A stretch of 64,000 nucleotides of DNA from Ulota crispa (Eukaryota; Streptophyta; Bryopsida; Orthotrichales; Orthotrichaceae): positions 33,301,678 to 33,365,677 of the forward strand of contig OY987244.1 of the NCBI GenBank assembly GCA_963920765.1, given 5' to 3'. The number at the start of each line of letters is the position of its first letter. Positions within the stretch are counted from its first letter, which is position 1. The notes below the pieces were generated by a model. It worked only from the letters and a program-made list of their open reading frames with translations, was not told the origin of the DNA and did not search any database. Both the position numbers and the translations under genes were made by a program. This document shows, piece by piece, positions 12,075 through 23,320 of this stretch.

Positions 12075-12729
12075 TTAATTTAGCTTTGTTTCATGGACCT
12101 CCGTGGGAGGATTCACAAAAATTCTTGGATCCTTTCACATGATGGAAGACATGGTTTTGGACGGTCAACTAGTCAAATTTCTGGTTTAAGTACCGCAAGA
12201 ATTCGGCATTTAACGGTAAAATTTTGCCAAAATTCTAACAACAGTTTCTAGAGTTACCAGAGCGCCCCAACAGATTTCAAAAGATTCCGATAGCGGCAAG
12301 GCTCCTAACGACCGCCGACAGCTAAACCAAGAATTCAGGTAACAACAAATTGCAAGTAATCAACCATATGGAGTCCAATTGACGGAAGCAAAGAGTGCTT
12401 TCCGACTCCCCCAACAACTTCAAAAGACCTTAGGAAGTCAATTTTGTAATTTAGGATGAACTCTCAATTTTGGGTTTTTCATCCATCCACCTCTAACCCT
12501 TCCTTGTAGATTCTCAATGACCTATAGCTTGAAAATGGAAGTTTTTACAACCAAAATCAACTATTTTGGGGCCAAGGAATCTAATGGCACCATTTTTTTG
12601 TCATTTGGAGTTGTTCTCCAAAAGTTAGCCTTTTTATGGCCAATATTTATTATTTTTGACTATTTTTGACAAGTTAGGGTAGAATTAGGTAACTTTCTGA
12701 AATGTCATAAGGTAAATTCAAGGAGAGGG

Positions 12730-13500
12730 CCTTGGGAATGTATAAGAAGGCCTCTCTCCTCTCCCATTCCATCTCCATTCTAGTTGTAAAAAGTCCTTGT
12801 TGTTGTGTTGAAGTTTTTGAGTCATTGGAATACAAGTTCTAGTTTATTTTTGTGTCCACCTTGTTTTTGAGCATTCTTCCTTGTTTAAGTTATAGAATTA
12901 GGCCGTGAAGGACCTGGGGGTCCCTTCAAGGCATTAGAAGTGCATTTTTTTCTTTTGTGTTTCCTTAATTGGCTTTGTACTAACTCGTCTAGAGCCAGTT
13001 AGGCCTTGACATTCTCCTCCTTTCTCTATTCTATTTTGTCATTTCTATACTAATTTGACTAGAGCTGATTTGGCACTGGCATTTCTCTTTGTTTCTTTTG
13101 TTTTTCTTTAGTCATAGTAATCCTAGGGAAATCTTGCCCATGACTAGCAATGTTGTTGGCCAAGATCCCCTAGAGTCCATGTGGAGTCTTTTCTTTACTT
13201 TCATGTCCCTAAACTGGTCTAAGACATGGCTAAGTGGCCCTGGCAATCTCCAATTTTAGTTTTTATTTTTGTCTTATTATGTCAGTCATGACAAGTCTAA
13301 TTTGACCTGGCCAGTTTCAGTGGATTAAGTGTTCATCTTCTTGATTGGTTTTTTTGTGATTGAGACCCCAAGGCCCCAACTTCTTTTCTTTCTTTAGTTA
13401 TTTTCCTAACCAAGACCATGGCCAAGTTCTTAGCTCAAGTTTGAGTGAGGAGAGTTTTGAGGCCTTGGCCCAGAAACGGCTAACTTCAAGTCCCAGCACA
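12730..13500 (+). other. Pyrimidine-rich stretch with a TATA-like motif; possible LTR or leader remnant
   Basis: TGTATAAGAAGG at about 12738 is followed by CT-rich sequence. From there to 13480 loosely similar ~80-bp blocks recur (YTAGAGCNRRTTNGGC then TTTCT tracts). A TATA-like motif followed by pyrimidine-rich leader would suit an LTR, but I found no matching second LTR or TG/CA ends, so this stays descriptive. Confidence 0.3.
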
Positions 13501-13504
13501 CAGC

Positions 13505-13881
13505 TAAGGTAGGCGCACCCATAAGTGTGGAAATAAGGATTTTGGAGTAGGTAAAACAATTGACTAACTTCGAAAAAAGTACTGTATGTTAGGAAATGGA
13601 AACCAAAAATATTGGCATCAATTTCAAGGTTCCAATTGTAAGCATTTGTTCACAAAGATTTTTCAAAATCCAAAATCACTGAAATTGTAAGAACCATGTG
13701 TAAGAGATGCTAATCACAAGGCTTGTTGGTCCTTAAAAAGTGAGATGGGTACTCAAAAACTCATGCTAATCACCCACAACAATCACTCACTCACCCACAA
13801 CCATTTATTTTTTTATTGATTAGCCTTGCCACTATCAGGTGACTGGCATGGGAAGTAACGCTTATGGATGCTGCTACCTTA
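13505..13881 (-). mobile_element. TAAGGTAG-ended element, copy B (inverted)
   Basis: This is the reverse complement of the element at 5043-5485, running from TAAGGTAGGCGCACCC to GCTGCTACCTTA. The GTGATTGTTGTGGGTGA repeats are shorter here. It lies inside the 4.46-kb insertion. Confidence 0.6.
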
Positions 13882-14300
13882 AATTCGAGCTGAGTCGGAA
13901 GTGGGGGAGGGGGGGCAGCAGCAGAGCTGCTGGATCACGGACCCAAGGGGCAGAGCCGAAGGGTTGAACGAGGTGCCGAACGAGGGGCAGAACGAGCTGC
14001 GAATGAGGACCATCCAAGTGTCGGGAGCACAGCTGCGCGACGAGCGATGAAGGCGCGGGATCACGGCAGCAAGGGGCCAGCACGCGGCTCCGGTGCCGGC
14101 GGTTACGGCCCCCCCTGGCTGAGGAGCTTGAGCTGACGTGGCAGCGGCCCAAAGGCTGTGACTCCAGGGTCTCACGGGGCTGCAGCAAGTCGAACCCCAG
14201 GCTGTGTCTTGAAAATTGGAGGCCAGGGACTGAGGCCCTTGAGAAAAATTGGAGGCACGGGGTCAAGGCTTTACCCTCATATTCCTTCAGCAAAATTTCC
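13882..14300. other. Isolated GC-rich block, function unknown
   Basis: Base composition jumps from about one third GC to well above half between 13885 and 14260, then falls back. Two overlapping minus-strand open frames (13874-14293, 139 codons; 13879-14175, 98 codons) span it, rich in Ser, Arg and Pro. Neither has a recognisable domain, and long frames are expected by chance in GC-rich sequence. It may be a captured fragment or the GC-rich promoter part of a transposon. Confidence 0.35.
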
Positions 14301-15521
14301 TCTCTACTTTCAGTTTCAAGCTATACATGATGAAATAAAAACAAAGCTAAAGAGTGATAGATTCCTTCTCTTCGTTCGCTACTTACTCTACAAACACCAA
14401 TTTCAAGTAAAGAGAGAGAGGGAGAAGAGAGCTAAGTGTAGAGAGTACACACAATATTGCCACACAAATGAATGAGAAAAGAAAAGGTGAAGATGTATAG
14501 GAAGGGAGGAGAAAGTAATAAGTCACTTATGCACAATAGGATTGTTGACTTTTTATTTTTGTTTTGCTTTCATAAACACCCCTTCCATGATGTCATATTT
14601 TATTAACTAGGAGAGCTAGAGGGTAGGGGGTGTTTTTGTCCTCTTGCTATTAGAAAAAGCAAGGGTGTCATGCTTTATTGACTATTGGCCTCTAGAAATT
14701 AATCACAACACAACAAAGAGTTATCCTAGAATTTGAAGAATCTAGTAAGAAATGTTACAAGAGAGGATATAAGACAAGAGAGGATTTAGGAGGAGAGAGT
14801 GGAAAAGTTAGAGTAAGGCATGAGGGACTTGTTGGACAATCCGGCCTACGCTACCTGCGATGGAGGTAGCACTTGACCCCAACAAAAGCTACGTGCCCCC
14901 CATAGACGAGGTATGGTGAACCAACCCTCCCCTTTTTCTCTACTTTTTTCCCACTTTGACAAACTAAACTTTACTTGCAAATACCCACTTAAGTACTTCT
15001 TACTTCTCCCTTCTATCTAGTTAAGTTTAAAAACAAAAACATAAAAAGAGATTCATTGCTTGAAAGGTATTTTAGATTGGGTTTACTACAACGCAACTTT
15101 TTCCCCCTTTTTTCTTTTACTCCTAGAATCCGATTGTATTTTGCACTTACCCTGGGGGGTTTTGGAGCACTCACATGAGGGTTGGCACAACAAGGGTTTA
15201 GAACATGCTTGAACCCTTGCCAACAAATTTCCCGCTACCACAAAGCATGCGCAAGGAAGTTTACAAGGGGTATTGACCTGTTGCAACTTGTAAGACATTG
15301 CTTACCACCACACCACGTATGTTGTTTCACCCAATTAAGACTCTTGAGGCACTTGTATAACATTTGGCTTGCCTTGCCATTACTCCACTTACATGGACCA
15401 TTTGAATACCTTAATAATTGTAGTTTATAGCAGGATCAAAATATCAAATCTAGTACCTCGAACAAGCATGTAAAATTGTGTGAAGACCATTTTAATCGTC
15501 TGGGCCTGAGAACTTCCTAAA
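14301..15521. other. Remainder of the 4.46-kb insertion, no recognised gene
   Basis: Contains a purine-rich run (AGAGAGAG around 14410-14430) and short frames at 15086-15298 (minus) and 15182-15430 (plus) with no identifiable domain. Confidence 0.4.
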
Positions 15522-15623
15522 TTAATAATTATCTTACCAGAACAATTCAAAACTTCAAAACTTCAAAACTTCAAAACTGACCTCCAAAAACAAGAAAAAC
15601 ATCCTTGGGCATTTGGGGGTTAA

Positions 15624-16127
15624 CATAATGGTAGCCAGTGTTTGATTGAGGTTAGATTATGCCAAGAAAAGGAACCCTGACGCTGGGATGCATGCATGCT
15701 TGGAAAATATGAATTGAACCATCCATGCCAAATCGTTCATCCATTAGTGTAACTTGTTTCCATCCAAGTATTGCAGATGGAACTATTACTTGCCACGAGA
15801 TTGTTGCTAATTTTTTTTAGTATGTTTGCAGTACTGCAAAAGTACCATTGAAGTGGCTTAATACTAGGGTACCTAAGTAATGCTCTTACAGTATTGCAAT
15901 TTTGCAATATTTTGTTGATATTAATGTTATATTGCATGGCAATACACACTATAATATTTTTGCAATATAATAAATATTATTTAGCATTATATTGTTAATA
16001 CAAAGATGTAATACTCACTGAATTACATAAATGTAAATATGTAAAGAAATTGTATATATTTGTATTGTAATATGATTAAGAACATACAAGTTTAATATAA
16101 AAAATAATTTTAACCATAGATGGCAAA
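15624..16127. other. Very AT-rich spacer
   Basis: Repeated ATATTGCAATA-like motifs occur in 15880-16080, and similar low-complexity sequence appears at 17510-17860. No gene seen. Confidence 0.45.
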
Positions 16128-16300
16128 AATATGGGTCCCGGCCAAGCCCATACGTTTACGACAATTTAGGCCACTGGGTGCTTGCCACAAGCCAAGCACC
16201 AAAGCTCACTAGGCTTGAAAACCACTAGAGGCGGTGGAGGCGAGGATTGAACCCCTCACCTCATGAAAGTCATTTCAACTCCTCTGCCACTAGGCCACTA
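16128..16300 (-). mobile_element. tRNA-derived SINE
   Basis: On the minus strand an A-box-like TGGCCTAGTGG (complement of 16287-16297) is followed about 35 bp later by a B-box GGTTCAATCC (complement of 16244-16253), the internal polymerase III promoter of tRNA-derived SINEs. A GC-richer body then leads to a T-rich 3' end near 16130. It does not fold as a complete tRNA. Target duplications were not resolved. Confidence 0.65.
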
Positions 16301-17879
16301 CAATAACTAAATATTTGATTTAGAATAAAAAATGTATTTCTACAGCACTTGTCAAAGTTAGTAGATTTCAGAGGCTATTTTGGCCTACTAAAAAAAATCT
16401 TCAAAAAACTTTAAACTAAATAAGTTGGCTATTGTAGTCAAGTTTCATCTTTGATAGTTTTTCACATTTCAGTTCTTTAATTAAAATTTATGAACAAAAA
16501 TCAAAGAAGTTGTTCAAATGTTTTTAAAAACTTATTTTTTTCCACCACTTTGATTTTTTTTATAACTTTTGAATGGAATACAAAAAATCTCAAAAGGATT
16601 CTTCCAAGTGAAGGTTGGCTTCATTTTCAATATTTTTTAGTTCTATTTTTTTTGAAAAAGAAACTCTTGTTAGGTTAAATTAGCCTTCAAAAGCTACTAA
16701 TTTTGAACCACACCAAATTGTGAGAAATGGTAAAAAGAAAAACATTCAATGTATATTGGAAGTTCTAAAAGATTCTAAAAGATCATGAAAGATTCTTTTA
16801 TTTTTTTAATCTTCACAACATTTTGATGAAGTCTGAAGATATTCTAAAAAGATTGAAAAAACGATCCTATTTGAATCTAAAATGTTCTATTTTTTATGAA
16901 GATTTTGAAATTTTTAATGAATTTCAAAAGTAAAATAAAAATATTTCAAAAGATTCCAAAAGATTCTCAAAAATTCCAATAGATTCTCAAAGATTCCAAA
17001 AACATTCTTAAAGACTTTTAAAGATTCTAAAAATACTCTCAAAGATTCTCAAAGATTCTCAAAGATTTCAAAAAGATTTAGAAAGATTCTATTATTTATG
17101 TGTTAATAGCGTCTAAAACAACAAAACATAGGCAATTTTTTTAAAATTATGTTAAAGTAGTCAAGTAGTGTGTGCAAGTGCCCAAGACAACAACAAATTG
17201 TTGATTTTCTATTGTTCTAGAAATTTTGTTTACTAGTGCACATACATAGAAATCTAGAATACCAATCTCAATGTTTTTTTAAAAAGTATTGAGTTTTTAC
17301 AATCTGCCCAAATTGCCCATTTACGGAAACAATAACATGTTAAGCTATAACTTTGAAGTTGTATTTGCAAATGTTTTCATTCTAATGCACTTGAAAGATG
17401 TTCCTTGCGCACACCTTCTAATAAAATTTGGGCCCAATCACCACTCACATGAACTTGAAACTGCTATGTTAGCCAAATTTAATGGTAAGGTTCATTAGAA
17501 GTTAAGTAACGTAGATAGTGTATTGTATTATGATACATGTTGTAGAGTTCAAATATTAAAATAAGACTTTATTGCAATACAACGTAAGTATGTGTAATAT
17601 TTCTAAAATGCAATACTGCAAGAGGATAAATATTGTACTTTATTGTTAAGTCACTCCAATAGCATTGATACAACACTACAAAAGTATTGAAAAAAGGACT
17701 TTTGATTTCATGTTGCAGTAATAATGTATTTGTATAAATAATACAATGTTATATATTTTTATAGTATTATTGCAATATTCTAGTATTTAAAAAAAATACT
17801 TTATTTGTATAGACGCAATACATTAAGCAGTATGCATTAGTATAAATTTGAATAGACCCTCCTATTGTGTTGCAATCAT
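16301..17879. repeat. AT-rich stretch with a degenerate ~10-bp minisatellite
   Basis: From about 16745 to 17095 the motif AAAGATTCTN (or its variants AAGATTCCA, GATTCTCA) recurs many times with indels. The flanks, including 17510-17860, are AT-rich without genes. Confidence 0.55.
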
Positions 17880-18870
17880 ACTGACGAAGTGAGGGGGTAC
17901 TTTCCCCCAATGGGAGGTTTGATGTTTCATCCATTTTCCCCCTAGTTCTTTCTCATGTGAGAGAAGTATCCAAAGGAGGTAAAGCATCTAACAAAACGTG
18001 CTCTAAGTTAGAGAAATTTGGTGAGGGGAATAGTTGTGCTGCTGGGATTTGTTTCTTCACATGCTCGCCAACGAGGCATGTGCCCGTACAACCACTTCCA
18101 AGATTCCAAGCAGGTAAGAGCATCACCACCGCGCACCCGCAGCAACAAACGCATCCAGAGATTATGAGGGTAACATTGTCGACAAATTCACTTACCGTCT
18201 TTGCGCTTTTAGGGACACATCCACCGTGCAGTCAAGCCAACTAGTCTCACTCACGCTACTTTGCATGCTTATTGTAACTTTTTCTCTCCACCTTCTTCTC
18301 TTGTTCTTCTTTCGTTTTTCTTTCGTGAGTTGTAGCATGGACGCAAACGACCTGCAAAGTAACGTTTGCAAGAAGGTGTAGCGTCCATGCTTGCAACCCA
18401 AAACGCATTTGCATCCATGTGGTGGAGCACCCAATTTCAGACCCAGCCCCAAAAGTGGCAGTTCTGTTTCTAAATCAGCGTGCGGAGGAGCTGCTCTAAG
18501 TTATCGGCAACTCAGCAACGTGTAACTTACTTAAAAAATCAACGTGACTTTGAAATTGAACGGCGTAATAAACAAAAAAATTCTTACAAAACTCATCATA
18601 AAGAACTTTTCAAAAAATCACCATTCTTGATAGTTTTGGACACAAAACCAAATAGAAAGTCAAGATAAGTTGTCGAAGTTCATAAGTTCCTTTCATCAAT
18701 ACACTTTGCTAATTAAAAAAATAAATTAAAGTTCCAAAAATCCCAGAAGATTGTAAAATCTTATTCCGAATAATTAGACATGATGATCTTGCATTTGGTG
18801 AATAGTTTCTATTTCAAATTTATAGAAAAATAAATAGGTCGCAAAGAATTCTTAAATAAGATTTATCAAA
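17880..18870. other. Less AT-rich region with unrecognised open frames
   Basis: A plus-strand frame at 17957-18244 (95 codons, Ser/Thr/His/Pro-rich, several Cys) and a minus-strand frame at 18192-18452 overlap. Neither resembles a family I know. An 11-bp inverted repeat AGCATGGACGC (18334-18344, complement at 18381-18391) sits within. It could be the remains of a transposon or host exon. Confidence 0.3.
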
Positions 18871-18944
18871 AAGTAAGAAGAAACAAAAAGTTGAATCTTG
18901 ACTCATGAAAAACATGTGTACGCGTGCATGCACGTGCATATATA

Positions 18945-19720
18945 TACATATATGGGAGGATTTTGGTTTTACATCCTTTTCCAAAATTTTTTAGAATTTT
19001 TAAGTTGAAGTTGAAGCAATAAAAGATGTTCCAAATATAGAACATCAAACAACCTTCAGTAAATCATGTGCTAAAAAACCAACAAAATGCAAAATGTCTC
19101 CTAGCAAAATATCAAAGTGTAGCATTGTGTTTGAAGGCAATTAGTCTTTTGGTTTCAAAAAAGGATAAAAATCATTGTGCATCAAGGCTAGATTTTGAAC
19201 TAGTTATGAGATATTTGACTTTTGTAAATTACATTAAGATTAGATTTTAAACCAATTGACTTATATATGTAAAGTTGCATGTTGCATTACCCACACATGT
19301 CCAATTGCACAAAGCATGTGCCTGTATACTCTTATATACATTATTAAGTGAGAGAATTTCAACTCCTTGCCCTTTTCCATAGCCTTCTAGAACTTTTTGG
19401 TATAAGTTGAAGCAATAAAGGATGCTCTAAATATGAAATACCAAACATCCTCCAACCACATGCTAGAAAACTAACAAAAGCACTCCTTGCAAAGTATTAA
19501 AGAGTAGCATTGTGATGAAAGCAATTACTATTCTTTGTTTTGAAAAATTACCAAAATGGTGGTGCATCAAGGTTAGATTCTAATCCAATGTTGAGGTATT
19601 AATTTTCTTTAAAGTACGTTAAGATTAAATTCTAAACAAATTGGTTTGTGAGAAATCAAATTTTGTAAAGTTGAATGCTGTATTATCCATGCATATCCAA
19701 CTTGCGCAAAGTGTGTGCCT
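18945..19720 (+). repeat. Two tandem ~380-bp repeat units
   Basis: Unit 1 (about 18945-19325) and unit 2 (about 19360-19720) share, in order, a CCTTTTCCA-like start, AGTTGAAGCAATAAA, GAGTAGCATTGTG-like sequence, GTGCATCAAGGYTAGATT, and an AAAGYRTGTGCCTRTAT end. A third version is at 57545-57905. They are diverged, so this is an old dispersed family. Confidence 0.65.
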
Positions 19721-19931
19721 ATGTATATATATATACCTATAAAAGAATCACATGGATTGTTTTGGATGAAAAGTAAAGAGTTTGAGTGCAACTATGAGTT
19801 GCATTCCATGCATGTAAGTTGCGCATTTTACATTTCATTTATGCAAGTTGCACCTTTATTGTTTGTTATTGTTGCACCTTTTACATTTTCTATAATGATC
19901 AACCCGTTGGTACAACGGGTGAGTAAACTAG
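19718..19931 (+). mobile_element. Helitron 3' end, probably a short non-autonomous Helitron
   Basis: An 8-bp perfect stem ACCCGTTG (19902-19909) pairs with CAACGGGT (19913-19920) over a 3-nt loop. Eleven bases later comes CTAG (19928-19931), followed by T. A hairpin 10-12 nt before CTRR with T after it is the canonical Helitron 3' terminus. The 5' end is uncertain; an AT-rich start near 19718 resembles plant Helitron 5' ends but lacks a clear TC. Confidence 0.6.
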
Positions 19932-21759
19932 TATATATATACCAAAAATCTATGGTTTGTTGAGTTCTTTTTTAAAAAAAATAGCATAAAAAGCAATAGT
20001 GAAATTTCTTCAAACTACATCACTCATAACTAATAAGATATAATCTTGCACAAAGAATCTAGTCATGAATGTAGGAGGTTGAAGAAGAGATTGTTGCTTG
20101 TAGCTCTTTATATATATTATTGCTAGATTCAAAATAAAATTTGAAGAGTATAACACCTTATTGTAAGTCATTTTGTATTTTATAAAAGAAGTACATATAC
20201 ATACACTAAATATGAGGGACCTTGAACTAAATGTTAGAGTTCGGAATTTGATGGTTTAAACCTCATTTGTGGTTCTATGTTGTGAACTGATTACTAAAAA
20301 TTCCACCTTGGTAGGAGAAAATTTTGACCTTTAAAAAACACAAACTCGTCAATTTATGAAATATTTTTTGAAACTTTTACTAGATTGTAGAGTGAGTTCT
20401 TTTAATGGAAAAAGCATAATAAAAAAAAACCTAAATCAATATTCTAAGAGTGGTTCTTTATTATTCCTTAAATTGAAAATATGTCCTCTTATATTAGCTT
20501 TCTTGCGTTTTCTTAAATGTTTTGAATGAGAGTTTAAAATATGCAGTTTTTGAATAAAATTTGTGAGCATTAATGGTTTTAGCTAACGTGTAGTGCTAAA
20601 TTTGCTACGTGGCCGTTGTATACAAAATCTTGTTAAAATTGGATGTTAATTATTTCCTTGAACCTCTAGTAGTTCATTCAAAGCAAAATACTCATCCGCA
20701 AAAATGTAATGGCATAAAGTTCTCTATGTGCTGTTTTGCAACAATATTTATATATCTATTGGAATTTGGTCATAGCAATTTAGTAGAAATAAAAATGTGT
20801 GGTAGCCAATTTTGGACATCAAAATGTCACAAATTATTGCATTCCTCTTCATGTATACAAGTATATTAAAAAAAAAAAATGTAAGGCGTATTTAAAAACA
20901 ATTGAAGTTATTGTAAAAAAAAAATAGAGGTTCCCAAAGCTATAAGATGTGGTTGAATAATACAAAATCAAATAAAATTTTGTATGTAATTTAAGAATAA
21001 AAATTGCGTTATTCATTAAATTGGGAAAAAACTCTCATAGTGGGACTTTGAATTTTTCATTTTAAAGAGTTTTAAGGTGATTTAGAGTGAATATTATAAT
21101 GATTTCTTCAAGAACTTACATCAATGATGAAATACCTTATAGGAAATGTCAAAAGAAAGCACTTCAAATCACCAAATATCCTCACAAATGCCAACTTTAG
21201 TATTCCCAAAATACATTTTGGGACAGTGTTTTTCCCAATATAATGAATAATGTGTTGAAAGCTATGTTTCAAAATCAATTTAAGAACCCATCAACAAACA
21301 TGAAATTGACCACATCTACTTAAAATACAATTGGAAAGCTTGACCAAATGTGCAATCCTTGAGTAAAATTTGCAAAAATAACTAAAAGATCATCATAAAA
21401 AGTAGCAAATATGTGACATTTGGATTTGTAACCATACTCATCCTAGTTTTGCAAAACACACAAGACATTCAAAAACAATAATTTTATCATCAAAATAGAG
21501 TGGACCCGAGTTCTCGCCATTCCGATAGAGGGCCATAAAAAGAGGGGGTCCTTGCACAGAGAATCAAATAAATAAATACTCTTTTGGGAAGCATTCTGTT
21601 TAAAACAATTGCATATCATGAACGTAGCTTCCAATGCAGCCATTTTGACGTAGCGGGAACTTCAACCCTTAATATTTTACTGTAGGGGGAATTTTAACCA
21701 ATAAACTATTTAAAGAATAGTGACCTTGTGCTTTTGGGTGCATGTTCACAAATCAATTT
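19932..21759. other. AT-rich spacer, nothing recognised
   Basis: Low-complexity AT-rich DNA. The frame at 20609-20869 (86 codons, plus) has no identifiable domain. Confidence 0.45.
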
Positions 21760-21832
21760 CAACAAAGCTTCATTGTAAACCACATTTTGCATATGGCCAT
21801 TGCGTCCATGCACGGTGTCAAGTAGTTGAACT

Positions 21833-22754
21833 TTAACCCCTAAAGGACCAAGGAGCCCACTTTGGACTTTATGAGAACTCGAGCATGCTCTATTGACTTC
21901 ATAATTTGGAATTTTTTCATGAAATTTTTAGGATGGATGCTACTCATCATAATCTACATGTGAAGCTTTACTTCATGTCATTCCAATAAGTAATGCAAAA
22001 GTTATAAGGTTATTTACAATTTCAATGTCAAACTAGGCAGCAAAAATTATATTCTAATTTTTTTTAATTTTTATTTATAGAATTGTATAGATTGATACCT
22101 ACTCAAAAAAAATTTGAATCACTCAATTCCAAATAATGAGGTAAGAGATACTAGGAGTTTTCTTTTGCAGGCAATGAAGGTAGGAAGGGGGTAGAAAAGA
22201 CATATAAAGTTGTCTTTTACCCTCAATTTTGAAAAATTTCAAATGAAAATGAAAATCAAAGTTATTAATTGTCTGTTAGAGCATTCTCACCATTGGGATT
22301 AACAATTTTCAAATTCTTCCAAAACTTATTAGCATATTAGTTATATCTTTCATTCATCAATACCTTTCACTTTACAATTTTTGTAAAAATGAGTCCAAAA
22401 TATTTTTTGGTTATATATTTTATATATGCTTTCAACCCATTTTCCAACATATTGCCAAAATTGCACAAGAAATGCAACATACATGTTTTTCTTTAAAAAG
22501 TTTGAAAAATTAAACTTCACCTTCTGGAAGGACTAGAAAAGCCTACATTTTGAAGTTTAGGCACATTGATCTTGCAATTGGTGCGGATACTCATTCTAAA
22601 ATTTTGGGACAATGTACTTGTGCAAGTCAACCAAAGGATCCTATAGTTGGATTTGTTAAAAAGTAAGTTTCAATAGAGATTTTAACCTTGCTTTGGGGAC
22701 TAGTATTTTGAAGCAGTTTTGGGTCTTTAAACACAAAAGTATTTTAAGGGTTAA
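21833..22754 (+). mobile_element. piggyBac-family element inserted in the Helitron helicase pseudogene
   Basis: TTAA at 21833-21836 and 22751-22754. The left end CCCCTAAAGGACCAAG is intact; the right end (GTATTTTAAGGG) is decayed. Helicase reading on the minus strand stops at YVALS...VLNVN just before 22754 and resumes with the NVVYNEALL tail beyond 21833, which places the insertion inside an old coding region. Confidence 0.8.
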
Positions 22755-23114
22755 CATTCAATACTATAGTTGCTCATGAAAGTGCAACATATAGTTGACC
22801 ATGTGAATAAACATTATTAGAGAAATGAAGCCCGAGGTGAGAGAGAGTCTATCCTTGAGACTTGCTTATAGTCATGGCATATGCCACACACAAAAGAAAT
22901 TTCTTAAGTGTAAATACAAACAGCAAACCGCTCTTGTCAAAAACGAATTTGATGCATGGGATAAAACTCACATTACCAACATTTTTGTCATTGATTATCT
23001 CAACCTCAACAACTTGCATGCTAAAGTGACAAACAATCAATTGCGTTCCATTGCACAACCCGGCCGATGGATCAAAGTTGCAAAGCAACATGATTGGTGT
23101 CCTTATCTTCATTA

Positions 23115-23320
23115 GAAGAAAACTTTAGAAAATTGCGCTCCACTTAACAAAATCATATGAAGTTGATTAAGTTGAGTTCTCCCTTTTTAACGCAAAATCT
23201 CATGTTCCAAGGCAAAAATTTGCGTTGAATATTGAAATTTTGCTTTAAAAAGGGAGAGCTCAACATAATCAACTTCATATGGTTTTGTTAAGTGAAATGC
23301 AATTTTTTGGAGTTTTCTTT
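23115..23320. mobile_element. 206-bp foldback MITE with TA duplication
   Basis: The two halves are near-perfect inverted repeats (for example AACAAAATCATATGAAG against its complement at about 23275, and CTCCCTTTTTAAMGCAAAAT in both). The ends are GAAGAAAAC and GTTTTCTTT, flanked by TA at 23113-23114 and 23321-23322. TA duplication and foldback structure suit a Stowaway/Tc1-mariner-type MITE. It splits the helicase pseudogene. Confidence 0.75.

Larger units (their letters stand above)
11058..15525. mobile_element. 4.46-kb TTAA-flanked insertion into a piggyBac-family element
   Basis: TTAA at 11058-11061 and 15522-15525 bracket sequence absent from the paralogous site at about 42465, where GATGTTTAATAATGAGC is uninterrupted. 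The left terminus CCTCTAAGTGCC is a decayed version of the family terminus; the right (GGGCCTGAGAACTTCCTAAA) is poorly preserved. The insertion holds an 81-bp duplication, a pyrimidine-rich stretch, a TAAGGTAG element and a GC-rich block. No transposase was recognised, so it may be a non-autonomous or composite element. Confidence 0.6.
10238..15623 (+). mobile_element. piggyBac-family element, B subfamily, split by a 4.5-kb insertion
   Basis: The left end CCCCCTACATGCCCAAGG is complementary to the right end CCTTGGGCATTTGGGGG followed by TTAA (15620-15623). Positions 10640-11061 and 15526-15623 together are collinear with 41640-42544, which lacks the intervening 4.46 kb. The element is therefore about 0.92 kb interrupted by the insertion annotated at 11058-15525. 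The left TTAA has decayed. Confidence 0.65.

Noticed and set aside
13455-13475. Primer binding site at GGCCCAGAAACGG
   Set aside because: A similar GGTCCAGAAACGG occurs at 49842 without LTR context, and no tRNA match or adjoining LTR end was found.
5043-13881. Inverted repeats at 5.0 and 13.5 kb as the two LTRs of one retrotransposon
   Set aside because: They are in opposite orientation, a third copy occurs at 63.7 kb, the unit has its own inverted ends, and no retroelement gene lies between.
16243-16300. True tRNA gene on the minus strand
   Set aside because: A and B boxes are present but the acceptor stem and anticodon arm do not pair; a SINE head fits better.
17040-17095. CRISPR-like or regulatory direct repeats of AAAGATTCTC
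   Set aside because: The units are about 10 bp with irregular indels and no unique spacers; a degenerate minisatellite in a eukaryotic genome.
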